This document shows, piece after piece, positions 7,802-15,881 of a stretch of DNA of 41,335 bases (positions are counted from its first letter, which is position 1; every line of letters starts with the position of its first letter). Made by a program: the position numbers and the translations under genes. The DNA comes from Ruminococcus sp. (lineage in GTDB: Bacteria > Bacillota > Clostridia > Oscillospirales > Ruminococcaceae). The stretch lies in assembly GCA_017525915.1 (NCBI GenBank), contig JAFXSC010000019.1, positions 1 to 41,335 of the forward strand, given 5' to 3'. The notes beneath the pieces are model-generated. The model was not told where the DNA came from and searched no databases. It saw only the letters and a program-made list of their open reading frames with translations.

Positions 7802-8728
7802 ATGATAAAGTATTATTCAACAGAAAACGGCTCGCTCGCAGAGTGCGAGGAGTTGTCTGCCGGCTGCTGGATCTCTGTCGTTGACCCGACACCCGAGGAG
7901 GTCGTGCAGCTTATCGAAGACTACGGCCTTGACAGCGGCTTCGTAAAGTCCTCCCTCGATGAGGAGGAGTCATCGCGTATCGAACGCGAGGACGAGCAGA
8001 CCCTCGTTATCATAGATACCCCTGTATCTGCGACCGACGAGGACAATACCCGTAACTTCTACACCCTGCCTATGGGCATAATAATCACCGAGGAATACGT
8101 TTTCACTATCTGCATCAAGGAGACCCAGCTCATATCCGAGGCGCGGAAGGGCATGATAAGGAACCTCCGCCCCGATTTCAAGACCCGGTTCGTTCTCCAG
8201 CTTCTCCTCAGGATAGCGGCACTCTTCCTCATGCACCTGAAACAGATAGACAAGATATCATCGGCGGCTGAGCAGCAGCTCCACGACGCGATGAAGAACG
8301 AGCTCCTCATGCAGCTCCTCGCTCTTGAGAAGTCCCTCGTATACTTTTCCACCTCGCTGAAAGCCAACGAGGCGACGATAGAGAAGATATTCCGCGGACG
8401 TGTCATCAAGCTTTACGACGAGGATCAGGACCTTCTCGAGGACGTTCTCATCGAGATGAAGCAGGCGATCGAGATGTCGAGCATATACACGGGGATCCTT
8501 TCCAGTATGATGGACGGTTTCTCGTCCGTTATCTCCAATAACCTTAACCTTGTGATGTGGCGCTTGACCATCATGACCGTTATTCTGGAGATACCGAACA
8601 TCGTCTTTGCGTTTTACGGAATAAATACGGTCGATCTTCCGATACCGTACACATGGTTCCCGATAGCGCTGACGGCTTTCCTGACGACGGTCACGACGGT
8701 GATACTGATGAAGTGGAAAAAGCGTTAA
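7802..8728 (+). CDS. CorA-family divalent-cation transporter with GIN motif
   Basis: 308 residues with CorA architecture: an N-terminal alpha/beta cytoplasmic domain, long helices (about 120-240) and two C-terminal membrane helices. The signature between the helices is YGIN at 272-275 instead of the usual YGMN. In this family GIN is the form found in ZntB-type zinc transporters, so the cation cannot be assigned as Mg2+ by family alone. The short basic tail KWKKR fits the CorA topology. It is preceded by a possible leader peptide and by a consensus promoter, and is divergent from a CNNM/CorC-type gene. The family is certain, the substrate is not. Confidence 0.9.
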   Translation: MIKYYSTENGSLAECEELSAGCWISVVDPTPEEVVQLIEDYGLDSGFVKSSLDEEESSRIEREDEQTLVIIDTPVSATDEDNTRNFYTLPMGIIITEEYVFTICIKETQLISEARKGMIRNLRPDFKTRFVLQLLLRIAALFLMHLKQIDKISSAAEQQLHDAMKNELLMQLLALEKSLVYFSTSLKANEATIEKIFRGRVIKLYDEDQDLLEDVLIEMKQAIEMSSIYTGILSSMMDGFSSVISNNLNLVMWRLTIMTVILEIPNIVFAFYGINTVDLPIPYTWFPIALTAFLTTVTTVILMKWKKR

Positions 8729-8770
8729 AAATGACACCGTTGAGGCGTACTTTTTAGTGAGTAGAGAGTA

Positions 8771-8797
8771 GCAGGGGCGCATTCCGTGTGCCCCTGC
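8771..8797. repeat. Intergenic hairpin and degenerate ATTACGCATT repeats downstream of the CorA-family gene
   Basis: GCAGGGGCGCA and TGTGCCCCTGC pair almost perfectly. Next to it lie ATTACGCATTACGCATT and AATTCCGAATTA, words that recur at about 13160-13270. There is no strong T tract on the plus strand, so it is a poor terminator. The 361-base gap between the transporter and rplJ holds only this, the promoter and the L10 leader. Confidence 0.5.
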
Positions 8798-8880
8798 ATA
8801 ATTACGCATTACGCATTTAAAACAATTCCGAATTAAAAACGGTGTGCGGCAAAATAATTTCAAAAATCTCAAAAAACCCC

Positions 8881-8909
8881 TTGACAAACAGAAAATAGTG
8901 TGATATAAT
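8881..8909 (+). promoter_or_regulatory. rplJ-rplL promoter
   Basis: TTGACA, exactly 17 bp, TATAAT: a full consensus promoter, as expected for ribosomal protein genes. Confidence 0.88.
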
Positions 8910-8915
8910 AATCAA

Positions 8916-9060
8916 GCTGTGAATTACACAGTATCGTATTCTAAAGACAGCTGGCAGGTGAAAACCGTAAGCCCCGCCGAGGAATAGCAATTGATCGAAA
9001 TGTCATTGTCCTTTCCCGTGCTGTCGGAAAAGGACATTTTTATTGCTCTCTGAATACGAT
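8916..9060 (+). ncRNA. Ribosomal protein L10 leader with attenuator
   Basis: The AAAGACAGCTGGCAGGTG and CCCCGCCGAGGAA elements, in that order after the promoter, match the L10 leader that binds the L10-L12 complex for feedback control of rplJ-rplL. A terminator-like hairpin follows (TGTCCTTTCC with GGAAAAGGACA, 9007-9036, then TTTTTATT), so control is probably by premature termination. Confidence 0.85.
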
Positions 9061-9089
9061 CATAAATCATTCGGAGGTGAATACAAACT

Positions 9090-9602
9090 ATGCCAAGCAA
9101 TGCTGTACTCGAAGCGAAGAAGGCAAAGGTCGATAAGCTCACTGACATCATCAAGAACTCCGTTTCAGGCGTTCTCGTTGACTACAAGGGTATCACCGTT
9201 GAGGAGGATACCAAGCTCAGAAAGGAGCTCCGTGAGGCTGGCGTCAACTACTTCGTAGAGAAGAACACACTTCTCCTTCGTGCTTTCAAGAACTGCGGTA
9301 TCGAGGGCTTTGAAGAGGCTCTCAACGGAACAACTGCTATCGCCGTTTCCAACGACGACCAGACTGCTCCTGCAAGAATACTCGGTAAGTTCGCTGAGAA
9401 GGCAGGCGACGAGAAGTTCAACCTCAAGGCTGGTTACGTTGAGGGTGAGGTATACGATCAGGCAGGAGTTATCGCTCTTTCCAAGATCCCGTCAAAGGAT
9501 ACCCTCCTTGCACAGCTCGTTGGTTCCCTTCAGGGTCCCATGCAGAAGCTCGCAGCCGCTATCAAGGCTGTTGCAGACAAGAAGTCAGAAGAAGCTGCCT
9601 GA
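9090..9602 (+). CDS. rplJ: 50S ribosomal protein L10
   Basis: 170 residues, the normal length. The N-terminus MPSNAVLEAKKAKVDKL and the segment VLVDYKGITVEEDTKLR are typical of bacterial L10, as is AGVNYFVEKNTLLLRA. The Ala-rich C-terminal helix binds L7/L12 dimers to form the ribosomal stalk that recruits translation GTPases. GGAGG precedes the ATG. It lies under the L10 leader and is followed by rplL after 84 bp. Confidence 0.97.
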   Translation: MPSNAVLEAKKAKVDKLTDIIKNSVSGVLVDYKGITVEEDTKLRKELREAGVNYFVEKNTLLLRAFKNCGIEGFEEALNGTTAIAVSNDDQTAPARILGKFAEKAGDEKFNLKAGYVEGEVYDQAGVIALSKIPSKDTLLAQLVGSLQGPMQKLAAAIKAVADKKSEEAA

Positions 9603-9686
9603 CCGTCTGCTTTACCACATGGACATTGAGTCCGCAGCTTAGATCAAGCCGTATACCGGCAAATAATTATAAAGGAGATTATTATC

Positions 9687-10061
9687 ATGGCTTCAGAGAA
9701 GATCACAAAATTTGTTGAAGATATCAAGACTCTTTCCGTTCTCGAGCTTTCCGAGCTCGTTGACGCTATCCAGGAGGAATTCGGCGTAACTGCAATGGTT
9801 GCTGCTGCTCCTGCTGCAGGCGGCGCTGCTGGCGGTGCTGAGGCTGCTAAGACAGAGTTCGACGTAATCCTTGCTTCCTTCGGTGATGCTAAGATGGCTG
9901 TTATCAAGGTTGCTAAGGAAGTTCTCGGTCTTGGCCTTAAGGAGGCTAAGGAAGTAGTTGAGGCTGCTCCTAAGGCTATCAAGGAAGGCGTTTCCGAGGC
10001 TGAGGCTAACGAGCTCAAGGCTAAGTTTGAAGAGGCTGGCGCTACAATCGAGATCAAGTAA
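9687..10061 (+). CDS. rplL: 50S ribosomal protein L7/L12
   Basis: 124 residues. An N-terminal dimerisation domain ([21 protein letters not shown]), an Ala/Gly-rich hinge (about 36-53), and the C-terminal domain with [20 protein letters not shown] and [15 protein letters not shown]. Forms the flexible stalk dimers on L10. AAGGAGA lies upstream, and a strong terminator follows. Confidence 0.98.
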   Translation: MASEKITKFVEDIKTLSVLELSELVDAIQEEFGVTAMVAAAPAAGGAAGGAEAAKTEFDVILASFGDAKMAVIKVAKEVLGLGLKEAKEVVEAAPKAIKEGVSEAEANELKAKFEEAGATIEIK

Positions 10062-10093
10062 TTGTCTGACATTACTTATTTCAATGTTTTTAG

Positions 10094-10124
10094 AAGGACT
10101 GTACTGCGGTGCAGTCCTTTTTAT
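10094..10124 (+). terminator. Terminator of rplJ-rplL
   Basis: AAGGACTG pairs with CAGTCCTT (10094-10101, 10112-10119), followed by a T-rich tract. It overlaps the end of the converging DUF6291 gene. Confidence 0.85.
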
Positions 10125-10684
10125 TCTGCTCCGGACTTCATGCTTTCACGAAAGCGTTCGCTGCGTTCGATAAACTTCCTGACGACTTCCTGCATTTCAG
10201 AGCTCATATCAGATGTGTCGAGCTTTTTTGTCCTTTCCAAGAGGAGATCAGAAGCGGCAGAACAAGGCGCTTCCGCGCCGTTCTGCACATCTTCATCAAC
10301 ATCTTCATTAACATTGACATAAGCAGTATCATTTACATTATCATTAACAGCAACATTATCAGTTAAATCAGCATTTACAGTTACAGCATCGTTTGCATTG
10401 CAAATTATGCTTTTGCATTCATTTGTATCCTTTTGCATTGACCAGCGTTTGCTTGCAGCTTCTGAACGCTTGCGGCGGACTTCCTCCCATTTCTCGTTAT
10501 CGCGGTCGAGCTGTGAGCGGATAAAGGAGAACGCCATAGCGGTGCAGCCTTCGAGTGCAGGGGTATCCTTACCCGATTCATAGAGCATTATGGCTTTGAA
10601 CAGGCGTCCTGCCTCGGCGTCGGAGAGGGAATTGATATGCTCGAAGTAGTCCGTGTAGAGGACAAAGCTTTTTTTGTTGTTCAT
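10121..10684 (-). CDS. DUF6291 family protein
   Basis: 187 residues. The N-terminus NNKKSFVLYTDYFEHINSL, followed by AEAGRLFKAIMLYESG and AFSFIRSQLDRDNEKWEE, matches DUF6291, a small family seen in Clostridia and often near phage or replication genes. The centre (about 95-135) is an unusual Asn/Asp/Val-rich stretch in which Asn, Asp and Val alternate, encoded by a degenerate short repeat, and the C-terminus is charged and helical. The ATG at 10684 lies 8 bases after AGGAGG; a GTG nine bases further out overlaps that site and is less likely. Function is unknown; it could be a relic of a prophage or a regulator. Confidence 0.75.
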   Translation of the reverse strand: MNNKKSFVLYTDYFEHINSLSDAEAGRLFKAIMLYESGKDTPALEGCTAMAFSFIRSQLDRDNEKWEEVRRKRSEAASKRWSMQKDTNECKSIICNANDAVTVNADLTDNVAVNDNVNDTAYVNVNEDVDEDVQNGAEAPCSAASDLLLERTKKLDTSDMSSEMQEVVRKFIERSERFRESMKSGAE

Positions 10685-10827
10685 GCAGAACACCTCCTAT
10701 AACAGGGAGATTTTTCAGCATCTTTCAATGGAAAACCGTTGAATAACAGAAAAATTTTTCGGAATGCGCCTCTACACTTAGTTCTTAGCTCTGAACTATG
10801 CACTAAGCACTAATTACACTGACAGAT

Positions 10828-10856
10828 TTGCCTTTTCCGAAATTATGTGGTATAAT
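10828..10856 (+). promoter_or_regulatory. tsaD promoter
   Basis: TTGCCT, 17 bp, TATAAT, ending 35 bp before the tsaD ATG. Confidence 0.72.
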
Positions 10857-10891
10857 AAAATACATACAAAAAGTAAAAGAAGGTATTACTT

Positions 10892-11902
10892 ATGCTTATA
10901 CTCGGTATTGAAAGCTCCTGCGACGAGACCGCCGCAAGCGTTGTCCGTGACTGCCGCACGATATGCTCCTCCGTCATTTCCACCCAGATAGAGGAACACA
11001 GGAAATACGGCGGCGTTGTTCCGGAAATAGCTTCGCGCCGCCACTGCGAGAACATTCTCGGCGTTGTGAGGAAGGCTCTCGACGATGCACATATCACCCT
11101 CAGCGACCTTGACGGCATCGCTGTTACCTTTGCCCCCGGACTTATCGGTGCGCTCCTCGTCGGTGTGAGCTTCGCAAAGGCACTGGCTATGTCCTGCGGA
11201 AAACCGCTCATTCCCGTTCATCACCTCGCAGGTCACATCGCCGCGGACTATCTCACACACCCTCAGCTCGAACCGCCCTACCTCTGCCTTGTTGCAAGCG
11301 GCGGTCACAGCCATATCGTTGAGGTGCAGAGCTACACCAAGTTCCGCGTTATCGGACGTACCCGCGATGACGCTGCCGGCGAATGCTTCGACAAGTGCGC
11401 GAGGGCAATGGGCTTTCCCTATCCCGGCGGTGTGCATATCGACAATGCGGCGCAGTCCGGCGACCCGAAGGCTTTCAAGCTGCCGCACCCTGCCGTTGCC
11501 GGGAATGAGTTCGATTTCAGCTTCTCGGGACTGAAAACTGCGGTCATAAATATGCTCCACAACGCTGAACAGAAGGGCACTGAGCTGAATCGGAACGACC
11601 TTGCGGCAAGCCTGCAATATACCGTTGCCGGTATCCTCACCGACAAGACTATGGCGGCAGCGGAAGCCCTCGGCTACACAAAAATAGCGCTTGCAGGCGG
11701 TGTTGCGGCAAATACCGGCGTAAGGGCGGCGCTTTCGGCTGCCTGTGCAAAGCGCGGCTTCGAGTTCTTCATGCCGGAAAAGTCCCTCTGCGGCGACAAC
11801 GGCGCGATGATTGCCTGTCAGGGCAGCTACAATTTCCTCGCCGGCATCACTGCTGATGAGTCTCTGAACGCCGCGGCTACTATGTCGATGGAGGATATCT
11901 GA
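10892..11902 (+). CDS. tsaD: tRNA N6-adenosine threonylcarbamoyltransferase TsaD
   Basis: 336 residues, normal length. It starts LILGIESSCDETAASVV (Kae1/TsaD ASKHA ATPase fold), has the metal site HHLAGH with His111 and His115, LVASGGHSHIV, and the C-terminal GGVAANTGVR and GDNGAMIA motifs. With TsaB and TsaE it transfers the threonylcarbamoyl group from TC-AMP to A37 of ANN-decoding tRNAs in the cytoplasm. Those partner genes are not in the window. A DUF6472 gene follows after 3 bp and is probably co-transcribed. Confidence 0.97.
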   Translation: MLILGIESSCDETAASVVRDCRTICSSVISTQIEEHRKYGGVVPEIASRRHCENILGVVRKALDDAHITLSDLDGIAVTFAPGLIGALLVGVSFAKALAMSCGKPLIPVHHLAGHIAADYLTHPQLEPPYLCLVASGGHSHIVEVQSYTKFRVIGRTRDDAAGECFDKCARAMGFPYPGGVHIDNAAQSGDPKAFKLPHPAVAGNEFDFSFSGLKTAVINMLHNAEQKGTELNRNDLAASLQYTVAGILTDKTMAAAEALGYTKIALAGGVAANTGVRAALSAACAKRGFEFFMPEKSLCGDNGAMIACQGSYNFLAGITADESLNAAATMSMEDI

Positions 11903-11905
11903 GAT

Positions 11906-12091
11906 ATGGGAAATAAAGCCACCACCTGCGAGACCTGCACCAATTACGTCTACGACGACGAGTGCGACTGCTACGTCTGTCTCGTCGATCTCGACGAGGA
12001 CGAGATGTACCGGTTCATCAGCGGCACGAACTACTCCTGCCCGTATTACCGCCTCGACGACGAATACGGTGTCGTCAGACATCAGAACTGA
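11906..12091 (+). CDS. DUF6472 family small Cys-rich protein
   Basis: 61 residues with ETCTNYVYDDECDCYVC near the N-terminus and CPYYRLDDEYGVVR at the C-terminus. The Cys pattern (CxxC, CxC, C and a distal CP) suggests a small metal-binding fold. This is the DUF6472 form, which is common in Clostridia; its function is unknown. It begins 3 bp after tsaD and has a GGAG-like site (GAGATATG) in the tsaD stop region, so it is likely to be translated with tsaD. Confidence 0.82.
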   Translation: MGNKATTCETCTNYVYDDECDCYVCLVDLDEDEMYRFISGTNYSCPYYRLDDEYGVVRHQN

Positions 12092-12101
12092 GCGCTAAAA
12101 C

Positions 12102-12474
12102 CCCTCCCTTATGTGTTATACTTATGTGGCAGTTTATATGTAACCTATTGAGGGAACCCCTTTTGAGAAAGGGGCACCCTAATCGGGTCCGTCCCCTCTG
12201 TCAGCTTCGCTGACATCTCCCCACCCCGTGGGGAGTCACCCTCAAACTCCCTCCCGAAAACTTTATTCTGGTTTTTTCCGCAATGGTATACTTCTTTGAA
12301 TAGAAAAAACAAACCGGAAGTCCTCATGACTTCCGGCTATTTTTATACCATTGCGGAAAAAACTAAATATAAAAGTCTTTGGAAAGGGGCACGGGGGGAA
12401 ACCTTTCCTCAGAAAGGTTTCCCCCGATAAGCTACGGATAAAGCTGCAATATGAGTATAACGCATAAGGGAGGG
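12102..12474. repeat. 373-bp nested palindromic intergenic element
   Basis: The ends are 31-base inverted repeats (12102-12132 and 12444-12474) that match at 27 of 31 positions; three of the four differences keep G-U pairing if read as plus-strand RNA. Inside are: CCCCTTT/AAAGGGG (about 12157-12174), TGTCAGC/GCTGACA (about 12199-12216), a CTCCCC/GGGGAG stem, a perfect 19-bp inverted repeat (12272-12290 with 12344-12362) enclosing a CCGGAAGTC/GACTTCCGG hairpin (12314-12336), and a 14-bp stem (12394-12407 with 12412-12425). It fills the gap between the DUF6472 and DUF3592 genes. A MITE-like element or a structured RNA are the two readings. Confidence 0.75.
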
Positions 12475-12483
12475 ATTTTTTGC

Positions 12484-13143
12484 TCACAGAATGATGTAGA
12501 AAACGAGGTCGAAAACTGCATCGAACAGGAATTTTCCGAGGATAGGCACAGCCATAAGGAGTGTTGCCTTTGCGGACTTCGGGTCTTTTTCCTTTTCCCG
12601 GCGGTAGTAGTCGCTCCGCACCATAGCTATCATTCCGGCGATGATACCGGCTGAGACGGCAAAGCTGAACACTACCCCGTATATTTTCTCGCCGCGGAAG
12701 GAAAGATCAAGCACGTCCTTCAGCGAATATACCATGATGAGCAGGAACACTCCCGCAAAGCACAGCAGCACTATCGGGAATACCTTCCAGTAGTCCTTTG
12801 CGCCGTCGAAGTCCTTCGGCACGGCGCGTGAGGGCTTCTCCGGGTCGTATATGACAGTGACCTCCTGCCCCTCCTGATAGCTTGCGGCGGAGACTTTCCG
12901 GTGCATATATGTCTTGTAGGTCTTGCCGTCAACGGTATACTCTATCCACATCCGGTACATCAGCTCAGCGTTGGGATTTTTCGGATTTGGCTTAGGCTCG
13001 ATGAGCCTCGTGATGATGCCGGAGGTCTCGGTGCCTGTTTCAAACAGCCGCATACGTTTTTTGTACCATATATAGGCAAAAAGTGCCAGCAGAAGGCACA
13101 GTACGATTATTCCCGGATATATCAGGGCTGCAAACCAGAACAT
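12484..13143 (-). CDS. DUF3592-type membrane protein
   Basis: 219 residues. An N-terminal membrane helix (ALIYPGIIVLCLLLALFAYI), then a soluble beta-rich segment (about 38-105: GIITRLIEP..., YTVDGKTYKTYMH, EGQEVTVIYDPEKPSRAV), which is the DUF3592 pattern, then at least three further membrane helices. The motif VIYDPEKPS is typical of the family. Function unknown. The ATG is preceded by AGGTGGTGAG. It is monocistronic, with no neighbour that informs its role. Confidence 0.75.
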   Translation of the reverse strand: MFWFAALIYPGIIVLCLLLALFAYIWYKKRMRLFETGTETSGIITRLIEPKPNPKNPNAELMYRMWIEYTVDGKTYKTYMHRKVSAASYQEGQEVTVIYDPEKPSRAVPKDFDGAKDYWKVFPIVLLCFAGVFLLIMVYSLKDVLDLSFRGEKIYGVVFSFAVSAGIIAGMIAMVRSDYYRREKEKDPKSAKATLLMAVPILGKFLFDAVFDLVFYIIL

Positions 13144-13154
13144 ATACTCACCAC

Positions 13155-13270
13155 CTATTTATCAATGCGTAATTCGTAATGCGTAATTATGGTGTCCGGC
13201 GTTCGCCGGAATGATTTTAAATCATATCGCCGACAGGCGATACAAGTAATTCCGAGTTCCGAATTACTGA
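13155..13270. repeat. Multi-hairpin intergenic repeat
   Basis: Between two minus-strand genes lie GCGTAATTCGTAATGCGTAATT, TCCGGCG/CGCCGGA, ATGATTTTAAATCAT, ATCGCC/GGCGAT and AATTCCGAGTTCCGAATTAC: at least four adjacent palindromes. The words GTAATTCG and ATTACGCATT are shared with 8796-8840. Probably a dispersed non-coding repeat family of this genome. Confidence 0.6.
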
Positions 13271-13301
13271 AAAAGGGCTGCCGGAAGACAGCCCCTTTTT
13301 T
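13269..13301 (-). terminator. Terminator of pckG
   Basis: Minus strand: GGGGCTG, loop, CAGCCC followed by TTTTT; on the plus strand it reads AAAAAGGGCTG...CAGCCCCTTTTTT, so it could act in both directions. Confidence 0.8.
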
Positions 13302-13307
13302 GCAGAA

Positions 13308-15125
13308 TTACTTGTTGAGGTTAGCCTCGATCATGTCGAGCTCATCGTAGAGAGCCTGCGGGATATTGCCGCCCTTAGCCTTGATGTCCTCGTCATAGTA
13401 TCTTCTCATCTCAGCGATCTCCTTCTTCCACTCGTCCTTATTTACTGTAAGGAGCATTTCGAGTGCGGAAGGTGTTACCTCGTCCTCGATACCTTTGATA
13501 TTGATATCCTCGGGCTTCGGGAGGTAGCCGATAGGTGTCTCAACAGCGTCAACTTCGCCGTCAACACGCTTGATGATCCAGTCGAGAACACGCATATTCT
13601 CGCCGTAGCCCGGCCAGAGGAAGTTGCCCTCGTCGTCGGTTCTGAACCAGTTTACGTTGAAGATCTTAGGAGCCTTGCTGCCGAGTCTTGCGCCCATTTC
13701 GAGCCAGTGAGCCCAGTAGTCACCAACGTTGTAGCCGATGAAGGGCTTCATAGCCATAGGATCGTGACGGAGTACGCCTACTGCGCCTGTTGCAGCAGCA
13801 GTTGTCTCAGAGGAAACAGCAGAGCCGATATATGTACCGTGTGTCCAGTCGAAGGACTGATATACAAGGGGAGCAGTTGTAGCTCTTCTTCCGCCGAAGA
13901 TGATAGCGGAAACCGGTACGCCCTCAGGATTGTTGAACTCAGGAGAGATGCAGGGGCAGTTCTGAGCCGGAGCTGTAAATCTTGAGTTGGGGTGAGCAAG
14001 CTTCTTGCCTTCCTTTACCCACTCCTCACCGTCGCACTTGATGCCGGTCCACTCAGTAGCGTCCTTAGGCGGATTCTCGTTGAGCTTCTCCCACCATACA
14101 GTGTTGTCGGAGTTGTCGAGAGCAACGTTTGTGAAGATAGCGCCGTTCTTTGTGCAGGCGAGAGCGTTGTAGTTGGACTTTGCGTTTGTTCCGGGAGCAA
14201 CGCCGAAGAAGCCGTTCTCGGGGTTGATAGCGTAGAGTCTGCCGTCCTTGCCGGGCTTCATCCAAGCGATATCGTCGCCGACTGTGAATATCTCATAGCC
14301 GTCCTTCTTGTATCCCTCCGGAGGAATGAGCATAGCGAGGTTGGTCTTTCCGCAGGCAGACGGGAAAGCAGCAGTGATGTACTTAACTTCGCCGTTGGGC
14401 TTCTTGAGACCGAGGATAAGCATATGCTCAGCCATCCAAGCCTCGTTCTTGCCCTGGAAGGAAGCGATACGGAGAGCGAAGCACTTCTTGCCGAGGAGAA
14501 CGTTTCCGCCGTAAGCAGAGTTGATAGACCAGATAGTATTCTCCTCAGGGAACTGAACGATGTATCTGTTCTCGGGGTCAACGTTAGCCTTTGAGTGGAG
14601 ACCTCTTACGAAATCATCGGAGGTATCGCCGAGGTTCTCGAAAGCCTGAGCGCCCATACGGGTCATGATGTTCATGTTGAGAACAACGTAGATAGAGTCA
14701 GTGACCTCAACGCCTACCTTAGCGAGAGGAGAACCGATCGGTCCCATAGAATAGGGGATAACGTACATTGTTCTGCCCTTCATAACGCCGTCATACATAG
14801 GAGTGAGCTTAGCCTTCATCTCCTCGGGAGCCATCCAGTTGTTTGTAGGACCTGCGCCCTTCTTTTCCTTGGAGCAGATGAAAGTTCTGTCCTCAACACG
14901 GGCAACGTCGTTAGCGCGTGTTCTGTGGTAGAGACAGTTGGGGTACTTCTCGGGGTTGAGCTTGTACATTTTGTCCCAGCTGTCATCGGGGAGAGAAGTT
15001 ACCTCCTCGATAAGGGAATCGAGCTGCTCCTTTGAGCCGTCGATCCATACTACCTTGTCAGGCTTGCAGAGAGCGACCATTTCGTCTACCCATTTTAATA
15101 CATTGGGGTTCTTTGTCAGTGACAT
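13308..15125 (-). CDS. pckG: Phosphoenolpyruvate carboxykinase (GTP)
   Basis: 605 residues, the normal length of the GTP-dependent class. The kinase-1 loop is FPSACGKTN (about 254-262) with the reactive Cys258 typical of GTP enzymes. Other conserved pieces are MGPIGSPLAKVGVE, NSAYGGNVLLGKKC, GDDIAWM and FGGRR. It interconverts oxaloacetate plus GTP with PEP plus CO2 plus GDP. In rumen cellulolytics producing succinate it usually works in the CO2-fixing direction, which is an inference for this strain. GGAGG precedes the ATG, and the 5' leader has a GGGAC...GTCCC hairpin. Own promoter and terminator. Confidence 0.97.
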   Translation of the reverse strand: MSLTKNPNVLKWVDEMVALCKPDKVVWIDGSKEQLDSLIEEVTSLPDDSWDKMYKLNPEKYPNCLYHRTRANDVARVEDRTFICSKEKKGAGPTNNWMAPEEMKAKLTPMYDGVMKGRTMYVIPYSMGPIGSPLAKVGVEVTDSIYVVLNMNIMTRMGAQAFENLGDTSDDFVRGLHSKANVDPENRYIVQFPEENTIWSINSAYGGNVLLGKKCFALRIASFQGKNEAWMAEHMLILGLKKPNGEVKYITAAFPSACGKTNLAMLIPPEGYKKDGYEIFTVGDDIAWMKPGKDGRLYAINPENGFFGVAPGTNAKSNYNALACTKNGAIFTNVALDNSDNTVWWEKLNENPPKDATEWTGIKCDGEEWVKEGKKLAHPNSRFTAPAQNCPCISPEFNNPEGVPVSAIIFGGRRATTAPLVYQSFDWTHGTYIGSAVSSETTAAATGAVGVLRHDPMAMKPFIGYNVGDYWAHWLEMGARLGSKAPKIFNVNWFRTDDEGNFLWPGYGENMRVLDWIIKRVDGEVDAVETPIGYLPKPEDINIKGIEDEVTPSALEMLLTVNKDEWKKEIAEMRRYYDEDIKAKGGNIPQALYDELDMIEANLNK

Positions 15126-15195
15126 TGTATAATACCTCCTAAAAAATTATCATTCAAAAGGGGGACTATCGAAAAACCATTGTCCCTCTGATACT

Positions 15196-15224
15196 ATTAT
15201 ATTATATTTTTGTCAACCTGTCAA
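15196..15224 (-). promoter_or_regulatory. pckG promoter
   Basis: Minus strand: TTGACA, 17 bp, TATAAT, a full consensus match. A second overlapping TTGACA lies 8 bp inside the spacer. The start codon is about 70 bp downstream. Confidence 0.8.
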
Positions 15225-15310
15225 TAGTCCCGGACCGCTTTTTTAATTCATAATGCGTTGGCAGTGATCACGCTCTGAAATGAATTTGACAGAAAATTCT
15301 CCGGAAATGC

Positions 15311-15339
15311 TTGCAATACAGGCGCAGAAGTGATATGAT
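15311..15339 (+). promoter_or_regulatory. Promoter of the gtrA-dusB pair
   Basis: TTGCAA, 17 bp, TATGAT (overlapped by GATATAAAT), 38 bp before the GtrA-type ATG. Confidence 0.65.
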
Positions 15340-15377
15340 ATAAATGTATGTGCAAATTTATCTGAAAGGACGATGTT

Positions 15378-15881
15378 ATGCAGAAGCTTATCAGGGCGAT
15401 AGTAAATATTTTCCCGAAGCCTATCCGCGACCTCTACTACAAATATGAGGAGAAGTGGCTCTACCTGTTCTTCGGCGTGCTCACGACCGCGGTCAGCTTC
15501 ATAACCGCCGGTATCTCAAAGAACCGCCTCGAAAGCGCAGGCATGGGCACGGATGCGGTCAGCCTGCTGAGTACAGCTATATCGTGGATATGCGCCGTGA
15601 CCTTTGCCTATGTCACGAACAGGCTGTGGGTATTTGAGTCCAAGGCTCACGGTGCAAAGGAGCTTGCGGCGGAGGCAGCCTCCTTCTACGGCGGCCGTGT
15701 CTTTACCTTCTTCACTGAGATGGCAATGATGTGGCTCGGCTACTCGCTCATCGGCATCAACTACTGGGTCACGAAGGTGGCAGCAAACGTTGTTGTGCTG
15801 ATACTCAACTACGTCATCAGCAAGCTGTTCGTTTTCAGGAACAAGGACGGCGAAAAGCCTGCGGAGCAGACAAATGAGTGA
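15378..15881 (+). CDS. GtrA family membrane protein
   Basis: 167 residues with four predicted membrane helices, including YLFFGVLTTAVSFITAGIS near residue 30 and the family ending NYVISKLFVFR. AFVTNRLWVF-like NRLWVF follows the second helix. GtrA proteins are thought to move lipid-linked sugars across the membrane for cell-surface glycosylation. Its stop overlaps the dusB start by 8 bp, so the two are co-transcribed although no functional link is obvious. AAAGGA lies ahead of the ATG. Confidence 0.88.
   Translation: MQKLIRAIVNIFPKPIRDLYYKYEEKWLYLFFGVLTTAVSFITAGISKNRLESAGMGTDAVSLLSTAISWICAVTFAYVTNRLWVFESKAHGAKELAAEAASFYGGRVFTFFTEMAMMWLGYSLIGINYWVTKVAANVVVLILNYVISKLFVFRNKDGEKPAEQTNE

Noticed and set aside
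10886-12082. Minus-strand frame of 398 codons
   Set aside because: Complete shadow of tsaD and the DUF6472 gene, both of which have clear family motifs.
13992-14594. Plus-strand frame of 200 codons
   Set aside because: Shadow of pckG.
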